64,000 nucleotides of DNA from DASRDR01 sp963812945 [NCBI: uncultured Candidatus Rokubacteria bacterium] (lineage in GTDB: Bacteria > Methylomirabilota > Methylomirabilia > Rokubacteriales), in the NCBI GenBank assembly GCA_963812945.1, contig CAWEXD010000010.1, forward strand, positions 372,001 through 436,000, given 5' to 3'. Shown here in pieces: positions 24,238 through 32,681 of this stretch; positions within the stretch are counted from its first letter, which is position 1, and each line of letters begins with the position of its first letter. The notes below the pieces were generated by a model that was given only the letters and a program-made list of their open reading frames with translations, did not search any database and was not told the origin of the DNA. A program made the translations under genes and the position numbers.

Positions 24238-25239
24238 CTATGCGGCCTCGCCGAGGCCGAGCACGGCCATCTCCAGCGCGAGCCGCGGGCCGACGTTGCC
24301 CTCGAGGGCCACCCACGCGGCCTTCACCCGGCCGAGCGCCCGCGCCAGCGCCGGCGCCGGCACGCGGGTCGCGAGGGCGCGGAGCTCCGTCTCCTGGTCG
24401 GCGTGGACGAGCAGCTCCGCGGCGCCGCCCGCCGCGAGACAGAGGGCATCCCGGTACCACGACCAGTAGAGCTCGAGGTACGCCGCCACCGTCGCGCGGT
24501 CGAGGGACGCGGCGTCCAGCGCGGCGCCGAGCCGCGCCGGGGGCCCCGCCGCGAGGGCGAGCGCCGCCTGCCGGCGGGCCCGGAAGGCCTCGAGGTCCAG
24601 CTCGAGCGCCCGCCCGGGTCGGCCCTGCGCGAGCCGCGCGAGCAGTCCGCTGGCCGCGGCCGGGACGCCGCGGCCCTCGAGGAGCTCCGCCGCCGCGCGG
24701 TCGCCGAGGGGACCGAACCGCACGCGCTGACAGCGCGAGAGGACCGTCGGCGGCAGCGCCCGGGGATTCTGGATGATCAGCACGAGATGCGTCCGGGGCG
24801 GCGGCTCCTCGAGCGTCTTGAGGAGCGCCTGCGCGGTCGGGAGGGTCATGCGCTCGGCCTCATCCAGGATGAACATCTTCCGGCCGCCCTCGAGCGGGGC
24901 CAGCGCCGCGGCGCGCTGGAGCTCGCGGACCTGCTCGATCCGGATCGTGGCCAGCCCCTTCGGGTTGTCCCGGGGCGGCGTCGGGACGAGCACCTGGCAG
25001 TCGGGATACGTCCCGGCGGCCACGCGCCGGCAGGTCGCGCAGCTGGCGCAGCCCTGCTCGGGGCAGAGCGCCGCCTGGGCGAAGGCCATCGCCGTGAGCC
25101 GCCGGCCGACCCCGGAGGGGCCGAGGAAGGCGTAGGCATGTGCCGGCCGGTTCTGAGCGATCGCGCGCTGGAGCAGCGTCACCGCCCCCGGCTGACCGAC
25201 GATGCCGGCCCAGACCGCGGGCGCGACCGGTGGGGTCAC
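24238..25239 (-). CDS. holB: DNA polymerase III delta' subunit
   Basis: 333-aa clamp-loader subunit of the DnaX/HolB family. It has the N-terminal GIVGQPGAVTLLQRAIAQ, the P-loop relict FLGPSGVGRRLTAMAFA (Gly-Arg-Arg in place of GKT, as expected for a subunit that need not hydrolyse ATP), a zinc module (CPEQGCASCATCRRV), FILDEAERMTLPTAQALLK and the sensor LSRCQRVRF. The GTG start at 25239 overlaps the tmk stop as GTGA. With tmk and ricT it forms the common tmk-holB-ricT order. Confidence 0.9.
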   Translation of the reverse strand: MTPPVAPAVWAGIVGQPGAVTLLQRAIAQNRPAHAYAFLGPSGVGRRLTAMAFAQAALCPEQGCASCATCRRVAAGTYPDCQVLVPTPPRDNPKGLATIRIEQVRELQRAAALAPLEGGRKMFILDEAERMTLPTAQALLKTLEEPPPRTHLVLIIQNPRALPPTVLSRCQRVRFGPLGDRAAAELLEGRGVPAAASGLLARLAQGRPGRALELDLEAFRARRQAALALAAGPPARLGAALDAASLDRATVAAYLELYWSWYRDALCLAAGGAAELLVHADQETELRALATRVPAPALARALGRVKAAWVALEGNVGPRLALEMAVLGLGEAA

Positions 25240-25898
25240 GGCGGCGCGAGGCCGAGCCGGCGGGCGACGACCGTCCTGACCTCCGCGGCGACGACCGCCT
25301 CGGAACGGTCCGCGTCGATCAGAACGACGCGATCGGGCTCCCGATCGCGGATCGCCCAGTAGCCCTTTCGGACCCGCTCGTGGAACTCGATCGCGAGCCG
25401 CTCGAACGGATCGCAGGCCGCGAGCGCGCCGCGCCGGGCCCGGACCCGGCGGAGACCCTCGGCCACGTCGAGGTCGAGGACCAGCGTGAGATCCGGCATG
25501 ACGCCGTCGGTGGCGAGGTGGTTGAGCTGGGCGACCGCCTCCAGCCCGAGGCCCCGGCCATGCCCCTGGTACGCGACCGTCGAATCCACGTAGCGGTCGC
25601 ACAGGATCACCTGGCCCGCCGCGAGGGCCGGTCGAATCACCCGCTGGACATGCTCCGCCCGGCTCGCGGCGAAGAGCAGCGCCTCGGCCAGCGGACCGAC
25701 CCGGTCGACCTCGCCCAGGAGCCGCCTGAGGCTCGCCCCGAGCGGGGTCCCGTCCGGCTCGGCCGTCGTCACGACCGCGATCCCGCGCCCCGCCAGCCAC
25801 GCGCGGAGCCCCTCGAGCTGGGTGGACTTGCCCGCCCCCTCGACCCCCTCCATCGTGATCAGGCAACCACGGGACCCCTCGGGACGCACACCGGCCAT
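25236..25898 (-). CDS. tmk: Thymidylate kinase
   Basis: 220-aa dTMP kinase. P-loop MEGVEGAGKSTQ, the DR motif LCDRYVDSTVAYQGHGRGL, and TVVTTAEPDGTPLG where the usual EPGGT is EPDGT. The LID region RVRARRGALAACDPFE is short and basic. Start ATG at 25898 (MAGVRPEG); a GTG at 25910 is possible, and neither has a clear ribosome binding site. It overlaps holB by 4 nt. Confidence 0.92.
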   Translation of the reverse strand: MAGVRPEGSRGCLITMEGVEGAGKSTQLEGLRAWLAGRGIAVVTTAEPDGTPLGASLRRLLGEVDRVGPLAEALLFAASRAEHVQRVIRPALAAGQVILCDRYVDSTVAYQGHGRGLGLEAVAQLNHLATDGVMPDLTLVLDLDVAEGLRRVRARRGALAACDPFERLAIEFHERVRKGYWAIRDREPDRVVLIDADRSEAVVAAEVRTVVARRLGLAPP

Positions 25899-25934
25899 GG
25901 CGCCGATCACGCTATCACACGCGCGCCCGGAGCG

Positions 25935-27077
25935 TCATGCGCCGGCGGCGCGCACGCCCAGCAACGGAAAGACCAGGCGCCGGAGCTCGGCGACCTGGCG
26001 CTGGGCGAACTCCCGCGCGGGGCGGATCGCCTCGATCGGCAGGACGATGGGCGAATCCCACAAGGACCGCTGGCCTCCCAGGTAGGGCGCCGCCTCGGTC
26101 ACGAAGGCCGGGGGGAGCGCGGGCGGGAGGGCGACCCCGTTCATGAGGGCCCAGGCGGCGGTCCAGGCGCGGGCGACGTTGGAGAGGTCGTAGCCGCCGC
26201 CCCCGAGCGCGACCAGCCGCGGCGCCAGCCCGAGGATGCGGCGCACGGCCTCGGCGAACCCATCGACCGACAGCGCGAGATGCGTCAAGGGGTCCGTCCG
26301 GTGCCCGTCGATGCCGAGCTGGGCCACGACGACGTCGGGCGCGAAGGCGCGGAGCACGGGCGGCACGACGGCCTCGAAGGCGTCCAGGTAGACGACGTCG
26401 TCGGTGTACGGGTTCAGCGGCAGGTTCACCGCGTAGCCGCGGCCGGCCCCCTCGCCGATCTCCTCGACGGCCCCGGTCCCGGGAAAGAGGCGGTCCCCGC
26501 GCTCGTGGGTGGAGATGGTGAGCACGTCCGGGCTCCGGTAGAACGCCGCCTGCACGCCGTCTCCGTGATGCGCGTCGATGTCGACGTAGGCCACGCGCAG
26601 GCCGTGGCGGCGCAGCGCGAGGATCGCGAGCACCGCGTCGTTCACGTAGCAGAACCCGGACGCGCGATCCGGCATCGCGTGGTGGAGCCCGCCCGCGAAC
26701 GCGAACGCGCGCTCGACCTCGCCCCGGGCCACGAGCTCGGCCGCCAGGATCGACCCGCCCGCGGCCAGCGCCGAGGCCTCGTAGCAGCCGGGCCAGATCG
26801 GGTTGTCGCCCGGGCCGAGCCCGTACCGATAGGCCTCGGGCACGCGCTCGCCGGCGCTGGCGGCCCGGAGCACCGCGAGGTACTCGTCCGTGTGGAACTC
26901 CCGGAGCGCGGCCTCGGGGGCCGACACCGGGGGCAGCACCTCGGCGCCGGGCAGGCGGGTGAGCCCGTACGCCTCCATGAGCCCGAAGGTCAGGCCGAGA
27001 CGCTCCATTCGGAGGGGGTGCTCCGGCCCGTAGTCGAAGCGCTTGTACGCGTCCGAGTGGACGAGGGCTGTCTTCAT
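25935..27077 (-). CDS. Histone deacetylase-like/AcuC-type amidohydrolase
   Basis: 380-aa zinc deacetylase of the class I/AcuC superfamily. Intact active-site elements: GGLHHAMPDRASGFCYVND (tandem His pair and FCYVND), YVDIDAHHGDGVQ (metal Asp and His), LGIDGHRTDPLTHL (second metal Asp) and GGGGYDL with the transition-state Tyr. Bacterial relatives deacetylate acetyl-CoA synthetase, polyamines or lysines; AcuC is the likeliest role but no acetoin genes are near. ATGA overlap with moaC upstream. Confidence 0.88.
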   Translation of the reverse strand: MKTALVHSDAYKRFDYGPEHPLRMERLGLTFGLMEAYGLTRLPGAEVLPPVSAPEAALREFHTDEYLAVLRAASAGERVPEAYRYGLGPGDNPIWPGCYEASALAAGGSILAAELVARGEVERAFAFAGGLHHAMPDRASGFCYVNDAVLAILALRRHGLRVAYVDIDAHHGDGVQAAFYRSPDVLTISTHERGDRLFPGTGAVEEIGEGAGRGYAVNLPLNPYTDDVVYLDAFEAVVPPVLRAFAPDVVVAQLGIDGHRTDPLTHLALSVDGFAEAVRRILGLAPRLVALGGGGYDLSNVARAWTAAWALMNGVALPPALPPAFVTEAAPYLGGQRSLWDSPIVLPIEAIRPAREFAQRQVAELRRLVFPLLGVRAAGA

Positions 27078-27604
27078 CGTCCGACCCAGTGGCCGCTCCG
27101 CCCCCCGGACTTCTCGACGAGACGGAGATCGGTCAGCCGCATTCCCCGGTCGATCGCCTTCACCATGTCGTAGATCGCGAGGCCGGCTCCCACGGCGGCC
27201 GTGAGCGCTTCCATCTCGACGCCCGTCTTGTCCACGGTGCGCACCGCCGTCTCGACGTGCACCGCCGAGCGCGCGCGGTCCAGGACGAACCGCACGTCGA
27301 TGCCCGTGAGCCGGAGCGGGTGGCAGAGGGGGATCAGCTCCGCGGTCCGCTTCGCGGCCATGATCCCCGCGAGCCGGGCGACTCCGAGGACGTCCCCCTT
27401 GACGACCTCGCCCCGCCGGATCGCCCGCAGGGTGGCGGGGCGCAGGCGCAGGGTGACCCGGGCGCGCGCCTCGCGCACCGTGTCGGGCTTGGCGGAGACG
27501 TCGACCATCCGGGCCTTGCCGCGCCGATCGACGTGGCTCAGCCCGGCCAGCCCCAGCGGGCCGCGCGGAGCCGGCGGAACACGCCGTCGTGACGGGGCGG
27601 CCAC
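27074..27604 (-). CDS. moaC: Cyclic pyranopterin monophosphate synthase
   Basis: Molybdenum cofactor biosynthesis protein. Core motifs: MVDVSAKPDTVREARA, KGDVLGVARLAGIMAAK, LIPLCHPLRLTGIDV, VRTVDKTGVEMEALTA and YDMVKAIDRGM with the family's active-site Lys and Asp. The start is unclear. The family's conserved lead-in is present (LSHVDRRGKARMVDVS), so the ATG at 27508 is too late even though AAGG precedes it. The nearest acceptable start is the GTG at 27604 (176 aa), and a CTG closer to LSHVD is possible; an ATG at 27706 would add an unlikely Arg/Pro-rich leader. Near the molybdate uptake locus. Confidence 0.88.
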   Translation of the reverse strand: MAAPSRRRVPPAPRGPLGLAGLSHVDRRGKARMVDVSAKPDTVREARARVTLRLRPATLRAIRRGEVVKGDVLGVARLAGIMAAKRTAELIPLCHPLRLTGIDVRFVLDRARSAVHVETAVRTVDKTGVEMEALTAAVGAGLAIYDMVKAIDRGMRLTDLRLVEKSGGRSGHWVGR

Positions 27605-27730
27605 GACGTCAGCGGGGGGCGGGGAGCGGCGGGGCCTCCCCGCACGCCGGAGCGCGGGCACGCCGGGCCGTGAACGGGCCCGGGCGCCCGCAGGGGTGCG
27701 GGGCATGGGCTGGAGGGGGGTGACCCGGCC

Positions 27731-27967
27731 TCAGGCCGACATGTGGGCGGCGGCCTGATTCTGCCGGATCAAGGTCTCCATGCGGTCCTTGCCGATCAGC
27801 TTGAGCTTCTTCAGTTCGCTCACGCGCCACTGCTGCTCGGTGGTGAGGAACGACTGCGTCTGGAGCTGCCGGAGCTCCTCCTCATGCGCCTGGTGCTCGG
27901 CGCGCAGGCGGCGGAACTCCTCGTTGAGCTCGGTCAGACGCTGGACGACGGCCTCGCGATCGGGCAT
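27731..27967 (-). CDS. DUF465/YdcH family small helical protein
   Basis: 78 aa, almost entirely one or two amphipathic helices: VVQRLTELNEEFRRLRAEH, HEEELRQLQTQS and the conserved SELKKLKLIGKDRMETLIRQ near the end, which is the DUF465 hallmark. Very strong ribosome binding site (GGAGGAGGG) before ATG 27967. First gene after the terminator at 27984, so it probably begins the moaC/HDAC/tmk/holB/ricT/metG transcript. Function unknown. Confidence 0.85.
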   Translation of the reverse strand: MPDREAVVQRLTELNEEFRRLRAEHQAHEEELRQLQTQSFLTTEQQWRVSELKKLKLIGKDRMETLIRQNQAAAHMSA

Positions 27968-27983
27968 GCTTCCCTCCTCCCGT

Positions 27984-28023
27984 CAGAAAACAAAACGGCC
28001 AGCGCCCGCACGGGCAGCTGGCC
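27984..28023 (-). terminator. Rho-independent terminator closing the molybdate/tungstate locus
   Basis: On the minus strand an 11-bp stem, GGCCAGC plus GCCC pairing with GGGC plus GCTGGCC with one bulged base and a 4-nt loop, followed directly by GTTTTGTTTTC. It lies downstream of tupC and the kinase remnant and upstream of the DUF465 start, separating the two minus-strand transcription units. Confidence 0.8.
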
Positions 28024-28134
28024 ATCTCAGCGATCGGTCTTGGCGTCCGGCTCTCACACACTCGGCCTCCCGTTGACGCCCGGGGCTTGGCCTGCCGCGT
28101 TCAGCCTCCTTGTAGCAGACCGCGCGCGACTCTG

Positions 28135-28647
28135 TCAAGACAGTGTCGGCGTCCCCGCGGCCTCGTCGTCCGACGGCTGGCGCGTTCGCGACGGCTTCAC
28201 GGGGGCGCGGGCGGCGCGTCCAGCACGGGCCTGGAGCCGCGCGGCCAGCACGTGCGGCGCGGTCGGCCACCCGAGCCGGGGCGCGCCGAGGGGAACGCCC
28301 GCGGACGCGCCGCCGGGCGGGGCGTCGGCCTCGACCAGATAGAGCACACGGAGCTCCGGGCGCGCGGCGCGCAGCCTGAGCGGATCGGGTCCCGAGAGCT
28401 GCGGCAGATCGGCCGGCACGAGCAAGAGGTCGATCTGGTTCTCGTGCCACTCGGCGATGAAGAGCGCTTCCCCGCCGTTGGCCGCCTCGAGCACGGTGTG
28501 GCCCTGATGCGCGAGCCGGCTGCCGCGGCCGACCGCGCTGTCCAGGCCATGGTGCTGCCGCACGATGCCGTGCACCGTGGCCAGGCCGAGCCCCGTGCCC
28601 TGCCCCACCTCGCGCGTGGTGAAGAACGGCTCGAAGAGATGCGCGCG
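28135..28647 (-). pseudogene. Remnant of a hybrid histidine kinase/response regulator
   Basis: The reading frame begins right after an in-frame TAG with the end of a histidine-kinase ATPase domain ([20 protein letters not shown], then [12 protein letters not shown]). It jumps, with no linker, into a receiver-like stretch ([52 protein letters not shown]). The phosphoacceptor Asp expected in LLLTD is Pro, and the expected end of the receiver is replaced by unrelated sequence. There is no sensor, no dimerisation His box and no N-terminal ATPase half. This is a decayed, internally deleted fragment 25 nt downstream of tupC. Confidence 0.75.
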
Positions 28648-28672
28648 CTACTCGGCCGGGATGCGCGCACCC

Positions 28673-29776
28673 TCAGGACGGGTCGCCGGGATCGCGCCGA
28701 ACCAGGTGGAGGGCCGTGGCCTTGATCGAGACCGCGACCGGCACGCCCGGCGCGAGCGCGAGCGTCTCGACGGCCGGCCGCGTGACGAGCGCGGTGAGCG
28801 ACACCCCGCAGTCGACTCCGACGCGCCAGAGAGGCCCGAGCGGCGCGAGCCCCACGATGCGGCCGTCCAGGCGGTTCTGGGCGCTCGTGGGCCCGCCGGC
28901 GTGAGCATGGGCCAGCGTGAGGTCCTCCGGCCGGCAGCCGACCAGGACGCGCTCGCCCGGACGGGCGGTCGCCGCGACGGTCAGCCGGGCCCCGCCCACG
29001 TCCACCTCGGCGAGCCCATCGGTCACGGCCACCACGCGTCCCGGCAGGAGGTTCTCGACCCCGACGAAGCGGGCGATCGCTTCGCTGGCGGGCGCCCCGA
29101 AGACCGCCGCGGGCGGGCCCACCTGCGCCAGCCGGCCCTCCAGGAGGACGGCCACGCGGTCGCCGAGCCGGAGCGCCTCGGCCCGGTCGTGCGTGACCAG
29201 AACCGTCGTGGTTTCGGTCGCGCCGAGCAGGCGTCCGAGGTCGTCGAGCAGCCCCTCGCGGGTCGGCGCGTCCAGCGCGGCGAAGGGCTCGTCCAGGAAG
29301 AGGATCTCCGGCAGGGCGGCGAAGGCTCGGGCGAGACTCGTGCGCTGGGCCTCGCCGCCCGAGAGCCGGTCCACCGGCCGGTCGGCGAGCGCGGAGATCC
29401 CGAGGCGCCCGAGCCAGTCTCGCGCGCGCCGGTCGGCCTCGGCGCGCGCCACGCCGCGCAGCCGGCAGGCCAGGCCGGCGTTGTAGAGGACGGAGCCCCG
29501 GCAGAGGAGCGGCTCCTGGAAGACGCACGCCATGCGGCGTCGCCAGGCGAGCCGCTCGGCCTCGGATGTCGGCGCGGCGCCGTGGAGGCGCACCGTGCCC
29601 CGGGGCGGGCGCATCAGGAGCGCGAGCACGCGGAGGAGCGTGGACTTGCCCGCGCCGTTCGGGCCGATCACGGCCAGCACCTCGCCGGGCCGGACTTCCA
29701 GCGCCGGCACGGCGAGAACCACCTGGCCGTCGTACCGGACCTCGACGTCGGTGACTTCCAGCACCGGCGCGGTCAC
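28673..29776 (-). CDS. tupC: Tungstate/molybdate-type ABC transporter ATP-binding protein
   Basis: 367-aa ATPase: Walker A GPNGAGKSTLLR, signature LSGGEAQRTSLARA, Walker B ILFLDEPFAALDAP and H-loop LVTHDRAEAL. The C-terminal third (from about residue 245) is a molybdate-binding-like TOBE/MOP-type regulatory region. Its Q-loop FQEPLLCRGSVLYNAGLACR resembles TupC/WtpC proteins and differs from the ModC at 29832. Last intact gene of the tupB-modB-modC-tupC run. Assignment to tungstate rests on the presence of tupA and tupB-like partners; the substrate could be either oxyanion. Confidence 0.8.
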   Translation of the reverse strand: MTAPVLEVTDVEVRYDGQVVLAVPALEVRPGEVLAVIGPNGAGKSTLLRVLALLMRPPRGTVRLHGAAPTSEAERLAWRRRMACVFQEPLLCRGSVLYNAGLACRLRGVARAEADRRARDWLGRLGISALADRPVDRLSGGEAQRTSLARAFAALPEILFLDEPFAALDAPTREGLLDDLGRLLGATETTTVLVTHDRAEALRLGDRVAVLLEGRLAQVGPPAAVFGAPASEAIARFVGVENLLPGRVVAVTDGLAEVDVGGARLTVAATARPGERVLVGCRPEDLTLAHAHAGGPTSAQNRLDGRIVGLAPLGPLWRVGVDCGVSLTALVTRPAVETLALAPGVPVAVSIKATALHLVRRDPGDPS

Positions 29777-29791
29777 CGCAGTCTCTCTATT

Positions 29792-29811
29792 GGACGGCCT
29801 GCGGCCTGTGG
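29792..29811. repeat. Short extragenic palindromic repeat, copy C
   Basis: GGACGGCCTGCGGCCTGTGG in the 55-bp space between the modC stop (29832) and the tupC start (29776). Related to copies at 5219 and 33394. Confidence 0.6.
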
Positions 29812-29831
29812 GACCTCGAGGACGGGCGCGG

Positions 29832-30953
29832 TCACACTTCGGCGATCACCTGGAGCGCGCCGCGATGCATCGAGACGTCCCACTCTCGATCGCGGCCGAT
29901 CTCCAGGATCTCGTAGACGAGGTGGGGCACCTCGATCTCGAGGTCGTACGCCCCCTGGCTCGGCGGACCCGGCGCGGCGATCCGGAAGAGCAGTGTCCAC
30001 GACCGTCCGTGGTCGATCGCCTCCACGATCGTCCCTCGAAGGAGGTTCATGTGGTGGCCGGGATCGGGGCGCGCGCGATCCTTCCGGATGAGCCGCACGT
30101 GCTCCGGCTGCACGACGAACGCGACCGACGTCCCCGGCGCCGCCTGGAGCGGGGCGGTCGGCAAGTTGACCGCCTCGATCGTGTGCCCGCGCCAGGCGAT
30201 CTCCACGCGGTCCGGGGCGGTCTTGATCACGCTGCCGCGCACGACGTTGCGGAGCCCGATCAGCCGCGCCACCGTCTCGGAGGCCGGACGGCCCAGCACT
30301 TCGGTCTTCGGGCCGGCCTGTACGACCCGGCCGGCCTCGTAGAGGATCAAACGATCGCCGAGCTGATAGGCCTCGCCGAGATCGTGGGTGACGAGGACGA
30401 CGGTCCGCCGGAGCCCGACGATGAGGGCGCGCAGCTCCTCGCGGAGCTGCCGGCGCAGCGGCGCGTCGAGGGCGGAGAGCGGCTCGTCGAGGAGCAGCAC
30501 GGCCGGGTCCGGGGCGATGGCGCGGCCGAGGGCCACCCGCTGCTGCTGGCCCCCCGAGAGCGCCCCGGGGTAACGCCCGGCCAGCTCCTCGAGGCCCATC
30601 TGGGCGAGAACCTCCGCCGTGCGCCGTCGACGCTCGGGCCCCGGGCGGCCGCGGAGCCCGAACGCCACGTTCTCCGCCACGGTCCGGTGGGGGAACAAGG
30701 CGTAGCCCTGGAACACGTAGCCCAGGTGGCGGGCTTGGGGCGGCAGGTGGATCCCGGTCACCGTGTCGTCGAAGACACGGCCGTTGACGACCACCCGGCC
30801 CGCATCGGGGCGAGCGAGCCCCGCCAGGCACTGGAGCGTGAGGCTCTTCCCCGCGCCCGAGGGCCCGAACAGCGTCACGACCTCGTCGCCCGCCTGCCAC
30901 TGGACGTCGAGCATGAACCCCGGCAGGGCCATGCGGAGCGCCACCTCGATCAT
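29832..30953 (-). CDS. modC: Molybdate ABC transporter ATP-binding protein
   Basis: 373 aa. Walker A GPSGAGKSLTLQ, Q-loop VFQGYALFPHRTVAENVAFG, signature LSGGQQQRVALGRA, Walker B LLLDEPLSALDAPLRRQ and H-loop LVTHDLGEAY. The start region MIEVALRMALPGFMLDVQWQ matches ModC's habit of beginning close to the core beta strand. The C-terminal 130 residues form TOBE/MOP-like regulatory domains. Follows modB by 7 nt. ModB, ModA and a molbindin nearby support the molybdate assignment, but tungstate cannot be excluded. Confidence 0.87.
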   Translation of the reverse strand: MIEVALRMALPGFMLDVQWQAGDEVVTLFGPSGAGKSLTLQCLAGLARPDAGRVVVNGRVFDDTVTGIHLPPQARHLGYVFQGYALFPHRTVAENVAFGLRGRPGPERRRRTAEVLAQMGLEELAGRYPGALSGGQQQRVALGRAIAPDPAVLLLDEPLSALDAPLRRQLREELRALIVGLRRTVVLVTHDLGEAYQLGDRLILYEAGRVVQAGPKTEVLGRPASETVARLIGLRNVVRGSVIKTAPDRVEIAWRGHTIEAVNLPTAPLQAAPGTSVAFVVQPEHVRLIRKDRARPDPGHHMNLLRGTIVEAIDHGRSWTLLFRIAAPGPPSQGAYDLEIEVPHLVYEILEIGRDREWDVSMHRGALQVIAEV

Positions 30954-30960
30954 CGGGGCC

Positions 30961-31623
30961 TCACAGCCGGCTCCCCAGCCGGCTGGCGACGACCACGACC
31001 ACGCACGAGAGCGCCGTCAAGAGCAGCACCAGGAACTGCGCCTCGCCGGTCTCGCCCGTCGACACGGCCGTGTAGATGGCGAGCGGCACCGTGGTGGTTC
31101 GGCCCGGGATGTTCCCCGCCAGCATGAGCGTCGCCCCGAACTCCCCGAGCGCGCGCGCGAAGGCAAGCACCGCGCCGGCGACGATGCCCCGCCGCGCGAG
31201 CGGCAGCGTCACCTCGAGCGCCGTGCGCCACTCCGATCGGCCGAGCACGAACGCGGCGCGCTCGAGGTCCGGGCTCACGCTCTCGATCGCGGCGCGGGCC
31301 GGGCGCACCAGCAAGGGGAGCGCCATGACCGCCGACGCCACCACCGCGGCGTACCAGGTGAACGGGAGGCTGAAGCCCGTCAGGTCATAGAGCGGGCCGC
31401 CGAGCCAGCCGCGGCGGCCGAGGAGCACGATGAGGTAGTAGCCCGTCACCGTGGGCGGAAGGACCAGCGGCAGCATGACGAGGACGTCGAGCGCCTGCCG
31501 GCCCCAGAAGCGGCGCTTCGCGAGGAGATAGGCGAGCGGAATCCCAATCACGGCGGCGGCCAGGGTCGCCAGGATCGACACCCGGACCGAGAGCCAGAGG
31601 GCGCTCGCGATCGGCTCAGACAC
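30961..31623 (-). CDS. modB: Molybdate ABC transporter permease
   Basis: 220-aa inner-membrane permease. ModB signatures are clear: PLAYLLAKRRFWGRQALDVL, LPLVLPPTVTGYYLIVLLGR, and the ATPase-contact LGRSEWRTALEVTLPLARRG followed by AGAVLAFARALGEFGATLML. GTG start at 31623 overlaps the end of the upstream permease by 8 nt, so expression is coupled to it. Partner of modC immediately downstream and of the modA at 33426. Confidence 0.9.
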   Translation of the reverse strand: MSEPIASALWLSVRVSILATLAAAVIGIPLAYLLAKRRFWGRQALDVLVMLPLVLPPTVTGYYLIVLLGRRGWLGGPLYDLTGFSLPFTWYAAVVASAVMALPLLVRPARAAIESVSPDLERAAFVLGRSEWRTALEVTLPLARRGIVAGAVLAFARALGEFGATLMLAGNIPGRTTTVPLAIYTAVSTGETGEAQFLVLLLTALSCVVVVVASRLGSRL

Positions 31624-32312
31624 GGCGCCCCTGCTGGAGGGCGGTCAGCACCCAGTTCACGAGGAAGGTCAGCCCCAGCAGGATCACCGACAGCGCGATG
31701 GCGACGTCGAAGTTCCCCTTGCCCGTCTCGAGCACCGTCGCCGTCGTCAGGACCCTCGTCTGCCCCCGGATGTTGCCGCCGACCATCAAGCGACGCGCCG
31801 ACCTCCGAGATGACGGCGCCGAAGCCCGCCATCAAAGCGGCCAGGAGCCCGAGGCGGGCCTCGCGGACGAGGACCCACAGGAGCTGGCCGCGCGAGGCGC
31901 CGAGCGCCTGCATCTGGAGACGGAACCGCTCCGGGATCTGCTGCACGGCCGCGAGCGTGAGACCGATCACGAGCGGCGCCGCGATCACGAACTGGGCGAG
32001 CACGATGGCGGAGGGCGTGTAGAGAAGCTCGAGAACTCCCAGGGGACCGCTCCGCCAGAGGAGGATCGAGATGAACAGGCCAACCACGACGGGTGGGAGG
32101 CCCATCCCGGTGTTGACCAGGGCGATCGCGAGCCGCCGGCCGGGGAAGCGCACCAGCGCGAGGAGCGTCCCGAGCGGGATGCCGACCACGAGCGAGAGGA
32201 GCGTCGCGGTCGCGGAGAGCTTGAGCGAGAGCCAGGTGATTCCGAGCACCTCGGGGTCCCCGCTCCACATCAGCCCGACCGCGCGCACGAGCCCGTCCCA
32301 GATCAGCTCCAT
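31616..32312 (-). pseudogene. tupB: Tungstate ABC transporter permease, frameshifted by one inserted base
   Basis: TupB-like permease in two frames. Residues 1-174 read MELIWDGLVRAVGLMWSGDP through GFGAVISEVGAS; the frame then shifts and continues as MVGGNIRGQTRVLTTATVLE, GKGNFDVAIALSVILLGLTF and ends LVNWVLTALQQGRRV with a stop at 31616. Removing one A of the AA at 31788-31789 (plus strand) restores a 231-aa protein with the family motif VGASLMVGGNIRGQTRVLT. The unbroken frame instead runs into Arg/Pro-rich noise to 31548. This is a genuine lesion, a sequencing error, or less likely programmed shifting at CTTGATG. Its restored end overlaps modB by 8 nt. Confidence 0.8.
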
Positions 32313-32465
32313 GCCGGCCTCCCCGCCGTGCCGCCTTCCGCGCCCGATGATACCCCGCCGGCCAGGTGAAGACGCCGCCCGCCCGGGTTGCGGGCGAAAC
32401 GGTCTCGACGGGCGGGTGCGGCCGGGCGAGCGAGGACCCGGGTGAAGCCGCGCCGAGGGGCTCGG

Positions 32466-32675
32466 TCAGTCCTTGCCGACCATCACGTCCGAGGCCTTGA
32501 TCACCGCGTAGGCGGTGTCGCCCTTCGCGAGCCGCAGCTCCTCCACCGCCTCGTTGGTGATGGACGCCGTGATCACGGTCCCGCCGCCCACGTCGAGCTT
32601 GACGTGCGCGGTGGTGGCGCCCTTCACGACCTCGACGATTCGCCCCTTGATGACGTTGCGCGCGCTGATCCGCAT
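32466..32675 (-). CDS. Molbindin (Mop domain, molybdate/tungstate-binding)
   Basis: 69 aa, a single TOBE/Mop domain beginning MRISARNVIKGRIVEVVKGA and containing AHVKLDVGGGTVITASITNE and GDTAYAVIKASDVMVG, the classic molbindin pattern. These proteins assemble into rings that buffer molybdate or tungstate in the cytoplasm. It follows the decarboxylase-like gene by 6 nt and precedes tupB by 153 nt, within the oxyanion locus. Confidence 0.9.
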   Translation of the reverse strand: MRISARNVIKGRIVEVVKGATTAHVKLDVGGGTVITASITNEAVEELRLAKGDTAYAVIKASDVMVGKD

Positions 32676-32681
32676 CGCTGG

